Source: an uncultured beta proteobacterium (GTDB taxonomy: Bacteria; Pseudomonadota; Gammaproteobacteria; Burkholderiales; Burkholderiaceae_C). From it: a stretch of 54,063 bases of DNA. Positions 48,604 to 54,063 of this stretch are shown here, one piece after another. The DNA is taken from positions 1-54,063 of the forward strand of contig CAITQH010000252.1 in NCBI GenBank assembly GCA_903894475.1, read 5' to 3'. Position 1 is the stretch's first letter; every line of letters starts with the position of its first letter. The notes beneath the pieces were generated by a model. It worked only from the letters and a program-made list of their open reading frames with translations, did not search any database and had not been told where the DNA came from. The translations under genes and the position numbers were made by a program.

Positions 48604-50226
48604 ATGCGCACTGCCAGCCTTGCCATTGCTTGCTTCCTGTCTGCCTCTGTCCTGATTTCACCCGCAGGCGCGCAAACGCCATGGAACCCCGACTCCGGTT
48701 TGGTCCTGGTGGGCAAAGTAGTAACCATGAACGACGCTGGCGACGTGCTGCCCAACGCCCGGGTCTGGCTCGCTGGCGGCAAGATCATGGCGATTGCGCG
48801 GTCCGGCGAGGCCCTGCCCGATGCGGCAAAGGATGCACCTGTGATCGACAGCAAGGGCGCGATCTATCCCGGCATCATCGATCTGCACAACCATCCGGAA
48901 TACGCCATCTACCCGCTGCTGCCGATCACGCGCAAGTACCGGGATCGCTATGAATGGCGCTGGTATGACGATGTCTACAACAAGCGCATAACGTTTCCGC
49001 AGGAGGTGCTGACGCGCCCCTACTACCTGGACCTGGGTATCGAGGTCGGTCGTTATGGCGAGTACAAGGCGCTGGCCGGTGGCACGACTTCCTTGCAGGG
49101 CGGCAGAACCAACCTGGCTTATTCCAAAGAGGAGTGCCTGGTTCGCAATATCGAGAATTCTCCGGTGGAGTCGCGCGTGGCGGCCAGCCGCGTCGATATT
49201 GGCCGCAGTTCCAAGGAGTGGAGCGCAATGCAGACCGAGCGCAGCAAAGGTCCGCTGGTGGTGCACCTGGCCGAAGGACCCTCACCCCGCATGGCAACCG
49301 AGTTCTACGCCATCAAGGACAGCAACCTGCTGGGGCCGGAACTGATCGCCATCCATGGCGTCGGCCTGACCGAGCCGCAGCTCAAGGAAATGGCCGCCGC
49401 GGGCGCCAAGCTGGTGTGGTCGCCACTGTCAAACTTCATGCTGTACGGTCAGACGGCCAATATTGAGGCAGCGCGGCGCGCCGGTCTGGCCATCAGTTTG
49501 GCGCCGGACTGGGGGCCCTCGGGCAGCAAATCCAGTCTGGGTGAGCTCAAGGTAGCCGACCTGTACAACAAGCATGCGCTGCATGGCGCCCTCAGCGACC
49601 GGGATCTGGTTGAAATGGTGACACGCAAGCCGGCAGATGCCATGGGCTGGAGCAAGCGTCTGGGCCAGATCACCGAAGGCTATCTGGCCGATGTGCTGGT
49701 GCTCGACGACCGGCACGCCGACGCCTATCGCAACCTGATCCAGGCGATTGAAGAAAACATCCAGTTGGTCGCCGTGCGGGGCGAGCCTCTGTATGGCGAC
49801 CTCGCTCTGCTCAAGGCCGCGCGCGGCAGGGCCGACGACATTGAAACCACCTCTACTTTCAAGGGCAAGCGCAGCAAGGCCATGACGCCTAATTGCCCGA
49901 CCACCAGCCTGCCACCCATGAGCGTCGCCGAGACCATGAGCCGCCTTCAGCAGGGCCTCAAATTCGATCCGGCTCAGATGGCAGCCAGACTCAGCCCGGA
50001 ACAAGTGGCCAAGGACTTTGCCGAGTGCCGCCTGCCAGCGCCGACCGGGGACATCAAGACGACTGACGCCAAGCGCCTGCTGGCCTGCCGATTCGGCCTG
50101 CCGTTCGAGAAGACACGTCTGAACAGCTTGACCACCAGCGATGATCCGGATTTCTTTTCGCGCCTGATGAAGAACCCGAATCTGCCCAAGTACCTGCACT
50201 CGCTGCCAGCGTACTACCGGCAATGA
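48604..50226 (+). CDS. Exported amidohydrolase-family protein
   Basis: 540 aa with signal peptide MRTASLAIACFLSASVLISP and a cut after AGA. Amidohydrolase TIM-barrel fold: PNARVWLAGGKIMAIA, VIDSKGAIYPGIIDLHNHPEY (metal HxH, near residue 92), LVVHLAEGPSP (near 220), LIAIHGVGLTEPQLKEM (near 251), and ISLAPDWGPSGSKSSLGELK (Asp near 300). These positions match the ATZ/TRZ-like branch with one metal. The last 130 residues (after LVAVRGEPLYGD) are an extra region with Cys residues. Substrate unknown. It ends a few bases into the leader of the CpdB-like gene, so the two may be one operon acting on exported or extracellular compounds. Confidence 0.85.
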   Translation: MRTASLAIACFLSASVLISPAGAQTPWNPDSGLVLVGKVVTMNDAGDVLPNARVWLAGGKIMAIARSGEALPDAAKDAPVIDSKGAIYPGIIDLHNHPEYAIYPLLPITRKYRDRYEWRWYDDVYNKRITFPQEVLTRPYYLDLGIEVGRYGEYKALAGGTTSLQGGRTNLAYSKEECLVRNIENSPVESRVAASRVDIGRSSKEWSAMQTERSKGPLVVHLAEGPSPRMATEFYAIKDSNLLGPELIAIHGVGLTEPQLKEMAAAGAKLVWSPLSNFMLYGQTANIEAARRAGLAISLAPDWGPSGSKSSLGELKVADLYNKHALHGALSDRDLVEMVTRKPADAMGWSKRLGQITEGYLADVLVLDDRHADAYRNLIQAIEENIQLVAVRGEPLYGDLALLKAARGRADDIETTSTFKGKRSKAMTPNCPTTSLPPMSVAETMSRLQQGLKFDPAQMAARLSPEQVAKDFAECRLPAPTGDIKTTDAKRLLACRFGLPFEKTRLNSLTTSDDPDFFSRLMKNPNLPKYLHSLPAYYRQ

Positions 50227-50251
50227 ACCCGGTAGCGTCACTGCGAGACAC

Positions 50252-50327
50252 CATTTCTTCGTCACTGCGAGCGAAGCGTGGCAGTCCATGCATGGATTGC
50301 CACAGGCCTTCGGCCTTCGCAATGACG
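50252..50327. repeat. Palindromic repeat family 2, copy 2, reaching the next start codon
   Basis: Begins GTCACTGCGAGCGAAGCG (an earlier GTCACTGCGAGA sits at 50235), runs through GTGGCAGTCCATGCATGGA and TTGCCACAGGCCTTCGGCC, and ends GCAATGACGG. Its terminal ATG (50322-50324) is the start codon chosen for the CpdB-like gene. Confidence 0.7.
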
Positions 50328-52271
50328 GCGGTGCTGAGGACGATCGGCATAGGCCTGTTGGCAGTTCTGGTCGCAGCGGCAGCGCAGGCTGCCGAAGTGA
50401 AGTTGCGGATTCTGGAGACGACCGACCTCCACATGAACCTGCTCAGCTACGACTATTACCAGGATCAGCCTACTGACCAGTATGGACTGGCCCGCACCCT
50501 CAGCCTGATCAAGAGCGCCCGCGCCGAAGCACCGAACAGCCTGCTGTTCGACAACGGCGACCTGTTGCAGGGCAACCCGCTGGGCGACTGGGTGGCACGC
50601 GTCAAGCCGCTGCAGGAGGGGCAGGTGCATCCGGCCTACAAGGTGATGAACGCAATGGCCTATGACGCGGCCAACGTCGGCAACCATGACTTCAATTACG
50701 GGCTGGAGTTTCTGCACCGCGCGCTGGCGGGTGCCAACTTTCCGTACATCAGCGCCAACGTCTACATCGATGACAAGGACAAGGATTCAGCGCAGGCACG
50801 CCATGCCTTCACCCCCTACCTGCTGCTGGAGCGCGAGTTTCGGGATGCGCAGGGTCAGAATCACGCGCTCAAGATCGGCGTGATCGGCTTGGTGCCGCCG
50901 CAGATCATGCAGTGGGACAAGACCAATCTGGAGGGGCGCGTGGTGGCGCACGACATGGTTGAAGTCGCGAAAAAGTATGTGCCGGAGATGCGCGCCAAAG
51001 GGGCGCAACTGGTCATTGCAATTGCCCACTCGGGTTTTGAAAAAGGCGAGGTCGGACTGTTTGCAGAAAACGTGGTGTCTCGCCTGGCACAGATACCGGG
51101 CGTGGACGCGATTCTGTTCGGCCACGCACACTCCGAGTTTCCGGGCAAGGGCTTTGCCAACTATCCGAGAGTGGACATTGAACGCGGCACCATCAACGGG
51201 GTGGCGGCGGTGATGCCGGGGCGCTGGGGCGATCATCTGGGCGTCGTGGACTTGAAACTGGAAAACAGCAGCGGTAGCTGGAAAGTGACGGACAGCCGCG
51301 CTTCCATCCGTCCCGTGTTTGACCGCGTCAATCGCAAGTCGCTGGCCGATGCCGACCCTTCGGTGGAGCAAGCCATCAGCGATGAGCATGCACAGACCCT
51401 TGCCTATCTGCGCGACAAAATTGCTTTCAGCAGCGCACCGATCTACAGTTTCTTTGCCCAGGTCAGCGACGATTCTTCGGTGCAGATCGTCTCCAATGCG
51501 CAGATCGCCTACGTCAAGCGTGCCATTCAGGGCACCGATTACGAGAAGTACCCGGTGCTGTCGGCGGCCTCACCTTTCAAGGCCGGTGGACGCCAGGGCT
51601 CGACCAACTACACCGACATCCCGGCCGGACCGCTGGCGATCAAGCATGTGGCCGACCTGTACGTGTACCCGAACACGCTCAAGGCCTTGCTGCTGAGCGG
51701 CGCCGAAGTGAAGGAGTGGATCGAAATGTCAGCCGGGCAGTTCAACCGGATTGACCCGCAGGGTCCGGCGCAGCAGGCGCTGGTGAACAGCGGCTTCCCA
51801 TCTTTCAACTTTGACACCCTGGATGGCGTGACTTACGAGATCGACGTCACGCAGCCGGCCCGTTACGCGGTCAACGGCACCCTGGCGGCACCCGAGTCGC
51901 ACCGCGTGAAGAACCTGCGTTACCAGGGGCAGCCGATCTCGATGGACGCCAGATTCATCGTCGCCACCAACAACTACCGCGCCTACGGTGGTGGCAATTT
52001 TCCGGGGCTGGCGGCGGCCAAGGTGATACTGGACGCGCCAGAAGAAAACCGGCAGGTCCTGATCGAGTACCTGCGCATGATGGACGTGCTGGGTCCGGGA
52101 AAACAGGTGAATCCCAGCGCTGACCGGAATTGGCACATCCAGAATGTGCCGGGTGTCAGGATGGTTTTCTTTTCAGCCAGCGCAGCGCAGAAGCACCTGG
52201 CCAGACACCCGGACATTCAGTGGCTGAAGGACAACGGCGACGGCTCGGCCTTGTACCAGCTCAAGCCTTAG
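50322..52271 (+). CDS. Periplasmic 2',3'-cyclic-nucleotide phosphodiesterase / 3'-nucleotidase (CpdB-like)
   Basis: 649 aa from the ATG at 50322, which is followed by a signal peptide (TAVLRTIGIGLLAVLVAAAA, cut after AQA). A frame open to 50223 would add a repeat-encoded stretch before the signal. N-terminal metallophosphatase: LRILETTDLHMNLLSYDYYQD (D-x-H), GNHDFNYG near 120, HSGFE and GHAHSEFPG near 266. C-terminal 5'-nucleotidase domain: FFAQVSDDSSVQIVSNAQIAYVKR, FNFDTLDGVTYEIDVTQPARY, FIVATNNYRAYGGGNFPG. It converts 2',3'-cyclic and 3'-nucleotides to nucleosides for uptake. No clear ribosome binding site is seen because the leader is repeat DNA. Confidence 0.92.
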   Translation: MTAVLRTIGIGLLAVLVAAAAQAAEVKLRILETTDLHMNLLSYDYYQDQPTDQYGLARTLSLIKSARAEAPNSLLFDNGDLLQGNPLGDWVARVKPLQEGQVHPAYKVMNAMAYDAANVGNHDFNYGLEFLHRALAGANFPYISANVYIDDKDKDSAQARHAFTPYLLLEREFRDAQGQNHALKIGVIGLVPPQIMQWDKTNLEGRVVAHDMVEVAKKYVPEMRAKGAQLVIAIAHSGFEKGEVGLFAENVVSRLAQIPGVDAILFGHAHSEFPGKGFANYPRVDIERGTINGVAAVMPGRWGDHLGVVDLKLENSSGSWKVTDSRASIRPVFDRVNRKSLADADPSVEQAISDEHAQTLAYLRDKIAFSSAPIYSFFAQVSDDSSVQIVSNAQIAYVKRAIQGTDYEKYPVLSAASPFKAGGRQGSTNYTDIPAGPLAIKHVADLYVYPNTLKALLLSGAEVKEWIEMSAGQFNRIDPQGPAQQALVNSGFPSFNFDTLDGVTYEIDVTQPARYAVNGTLAAPESHRVKNLRYQGQPISMDARFIVATNNYRAYGGGNFPGLAAAKVILDAPEENRQVLIEYLRMMDVLGPGKQVNPSADRNWHIQNVPGVRMVFFSASAAQKHLARHPDIQWLKDNGDGSALYQLKP

Positions 52272-52303
52272 CGCCGCTGCCGCATTGTCATTGCGCCCTG
52301 CAT

Positions 52304-52374
52304 CGTCATTGCGGGCTTGACCCGCAATCCAGTACTGGCGTGGCACTGGATCCCGGATCAGGTCCGGGATGACA
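52304..52374. repeat. Palindromic repeat family 1, copy C, inside the 3' end of deoA
   Basis: CGTCATTGCGGGC, then CCCGCAATCCAG and GGCACTGGATCCCGGAT, ending GTCCGGGATGACA. It supplies the final 22 codons and stop of deoA on the minus strand. A partial TGTCATTGCG lies just to the left at 52286. Confidence 0.85.
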
Positions 52375-53694
52375 AGTGTCAATCCGGGTGTAGATCGCTG
52401 TCCCGGCAGCAGGCGCAGCATCACCAATCTGGTAGGCCAACAGCAGTTCGCGCGCAGCCTGCTCGGCCGCTGCAGCAGTACGCGCATGGATCATGGCCAG
52501 CGGCTGACCCGCTTCAACGTGATCGCCAATCTGCACCAGATCGCTCAGCCCGACCGCAAAGTCAATGCTGTCTGTCGGCCGGCTGCGGCCACCGCCCAGA
52601 CCCAGCACGGTGAGCCCCAGGCTGCGGCAATCGCAACGCTGCACAAAGCCTGAGCGTGGCGATGCGGCCGGCAGCAAGACGGGCGCTGCCTCCAGATAAA
52701 CGTCTGGGCGTTCCAGCAAATCCGCCGGACCACCCAGCGCACTCACCATGCGCGCAAAACGTTCTGCCGCGGCGCCGCTGTCCAGCGCTGCCTGCAAACG
52801 CTCTCGTGCATGTTGCAGGCTATCGGCAAGGCCTCCGAGCCACAGCATCTCGGCGCACAGCGCCATCGTCACCTCATGCAGGCGCGCCGGTCGGGCCCGG
52901 CCACACAGGTAGTCGAGCGCGAGGCGCACCTCCAGCGCATTGCCAGCACTGGGCGAGAGCGATTCGTTCATGTCGGTCAGCAGCGCTGCGGTGGGCAGAC
53001 CGGCGTCCGTGCCGACGCTGACGATGCTGTTCGCCAGTTCCAGCGACTTCTCGTAACTGGGCATGAAGGCGCCAGAGCCCACCTTCACATCCATCACCAG
53101 ATAGTCCAGCCCGGCGGAGAGTTTCTTGGACAGTATGGAACTCGTGATCATGGGCACCGACTCGACCGTGGCAGTGACGTCGCGAATCGCATAAACCCGC
53201 TTGTCGGCCGGTGCGAGTTGTGCCGTCTGACCGATGATGGCGACGCCGACGTCCTTTACCACTTGCCGGAACTTGTCGATGTCCGGAGTGCTGCAGTAAC
53301 CCGGTATGGCATCGAACTTGTCGAGCGTGCCTCCGGTGTGCCCGAGACCACGGCCGGAGATCATGGGCACAAAACCGCCACAGGCCGCAATCATGGGGCC
53401 CAGCAGCAGCGAGACCACATCACCCACACCACCGGTGGAATGCTTGTCCATCACCGGTCCCGGCAGGTCGAGCGAGCGCCATTCCAGCACCTGACCCGAG
53501 TCACGCATGGCCAGCGTCAGGGCCACCCGTTCTTCCATCGCCATGTCCTTGAAATAGACCGCCATGGCGAAGGCAGCAACCTGACCCTCGCTGACGCTGC
53601 CGTCGGTGATGCCTCGGACAAAAAACTCGATCTCGGCGCGGCTCAGAGTAGCACCGTCGCGCTTTCGGCGGATGATTTCCTGGGGCAACAACAT
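52306..53694 (-). CDS. deoA: Thymidine phosphorylase
   Basis: 462 aa. Phosphorolysis of thymidine (and deoxyuridine) to base and 2-deoxyribose 1-phosphate. [32 protein letters not shown], then [53 protein letters not shown] is the phosphate/substrate-binding signature. [31 protein letters not shown] follows. E. coli DeoA is 440 aa; residues 441-462 here (after YTRIDT) are translated from a dispersed repeat and are not part of the family. The gene starts 6 nt after the aldehyde dehydrogenase stop, on the same strand. Confidence 0.95.
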   Translation of the reverse strand: MLLPQEIIRRKRDGATLSRAEIEFFVRGITDGSVSEGQVAAFAMAVYFKDMAMEERVALTLAMRDSGQVLEWRSLDLPGPVMDKHSTGGVGDVVSLLLGPMIAACGGFVPMISGRGLGHTGGTLDKFDAIPGYCSTPDIDKFRQVVKDVGVAIIGQTAQLAPADKRVYAIRDVTATVESVPMITSSILSKKLSAGLDYLVMDVKVGSGAFMPSYEKSLELANSIVSVGTDAGLPTAALLTDMNESLSPSAGNALEVRLALDYLCGRARPARLHEVTMALCAEMLWLGGLADSLQHARERLQAALDSGAAAERFARMVSALGGPADLLERPDVYLEAAPVLLPAASPRSGFVQRCDCRSLGLTVLGLGGGRSRPTDSIDFAVGLSDLVQIGDHVEAGQPLAMIHARTAAAAEQAARELLLAYQIGDAAPAAGTAIYTRIDTCHPGPDPGSSATPVLDCGSSPQ

Positions 53695-53700
53695 CGCCGC

Positions 53701-54063
53701 TCAGACCCCGTAGGGAATCCAGATGTTCTTGACCTGGCTGGCGTGCGCCAACACGGGCCGACCGGCGGCCTGCGCCGCGTCATACCAGTCACGCCCTCTG
53801 CCGCCGCTGACCCAGGTACGCTTGAGCGACGGCGCTGACAGGCGCTCGACTTCCGCGCAGCCCGCCGCCGAGCTGTCGTGTCGCCAGACGGCATCGACAT
53901 CGCTGTGGCTGGCCAGCACGCGTGCCAGTTCGTCGGCGCTGCCGGTGACGATGTTGAGCACACCACCGGGCAGGTCCGAGGTATCGAGCACCTGGTACAG
54001 ATCGGTCGCCGAGAGCGGATGCGCCTCAGACGGTACGACAACCACGCAATTGCCCAGCGCAAT
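53701..54063 (-). CDS. Aldehyde dehydrogenase family protein, C-terminal part (5' end outside window)
   Basis: The frame is open to the right edge, so only the last 120 residues are seen. GNCVVVVPSEAHPLSATDLY, then QVLDTSDLPGGVLNIVTGSADELARVL and SDVDAVWRHDSSAAGCAEVE match the post-cofactor-domain part of ALDHs. The catalytic Cys region is replaced by SSAAGCAEVE or lies outside. The end (AGRPVLAHASQVKNIWIPYGV) is the oligomerisation tail. Next to deoA it could oxidise an aldehyde from deoxyribose breakdown, inferred from context only. Confidence 0.8.
   Translation of the reverse strand: MALGNCVVVVPSEAHPLSATDLYQVLDTSDLPGGVLNIVTGSADELARVLASHSDVDAVWRHDSSAAGCAEVERLSAPSLKRTWVSGGRGRDWYDAAQAAGRPVLAHASQVKNIWIPYGV

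Overview
The window reads as a chromosome segment of a GC-rich betaproteobacterium, most likely order Burkholderiales and probably a Comamonadaceae-type organism. This is inferred from the protein sequences (sspA/sspB downstream of petABC, Amn, a BMP-type nucleoside ABC transporter, HtpG) and from base composition; no rRNA or marker tree could be run. About 48 genes are packed on both strands, often in ATGA-overlapping operons.

Layout: 1-3247 is the end of an indolepyruvate ferredoxin oxidoreductase gene followed by an FAD-linked (D-lactate/glycolate-type) oxidase and an unusual alpha/beta-hydrolase-fold protein. 3606-14352 is a 10.7-kb integrated element bounded by a perfect 53-bp direct repeat of the 3' part of tRNA-Thr(UGU). 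It carries a tyrosine integrase, a replication-relaxation-like protein, a small hypothetical protein, a HTH protein of replication-initiator type, a three-gene operon (RHH protein, 1491-aa SF1 helicase with a C-terminal Vsr/MTES_1575-like nuclease, and a degenerate J-domain-like protein with QPD in place of HPD), a hairpin-rich noncoding stretch, and a 57-aa AlpA/Xis-like gene. 14398-19022 holds sspB, sspA, petC, petB, petA (minus) and mscL (plus). 19027-25066 has pdxA, a Nif3-family gene, a DegQ/HhoA-type protease, htpG behind a sigma-32-like promoter, a GNAT enzyme and an FKBP. 25388-26208 holds a TIGR02594-type protein and a protein resembling cyanobacterial Fluorescence Recovery Protein. 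26508-33829 is a five-gene minus-strand operon: metallophosphoesterase, Ser/Thr kinase fused to a universal-stress domain, GspE/PilB-type ATPase, SrkA-like kinase, acyl-CoA ligase. 33975-39225 has a GMC oxidoreductase, a NodI/NodJ-like ABC exporter and AMP nucleosidase. 39324-43942 is a BMP-type nucleoside ABC transporter operon. 43943-46950 is gene-poor and decayed, with two small enzymes, a candidate structured RNA and a broken PAS/EAL gene. 47069-54063 holds an SDR enzyme, a type IV pilin, an exported amidohydrolase, a CpdB-like periplasmic nucleotidase, thymidine phosphorylase and a truncated aldehyde dehydrogenase.

A nucleotide-scavenging theme links CpdB (extracytoplasmic nucleotides to nucleosides), the BMP transporter, Amn and DeoA, the last next to an aldehyde dehydrogenase that could act on deoxyribose breakdown products. 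Two families of short palindromic repeats are scattered through the chromosomal part; one copy supplies the last 22 codons of deoA and another contains the start codon of the cpdB-like gene.

The best candidate for an undescribed system is the translationally coupled RHH / helicase-nuclease / QPD-J-like operon at 7838-13115. By domain content and its place on a tRNA-integrated element it is a probable anti-phage or anti-plasmid defence module, but that function is inferred.
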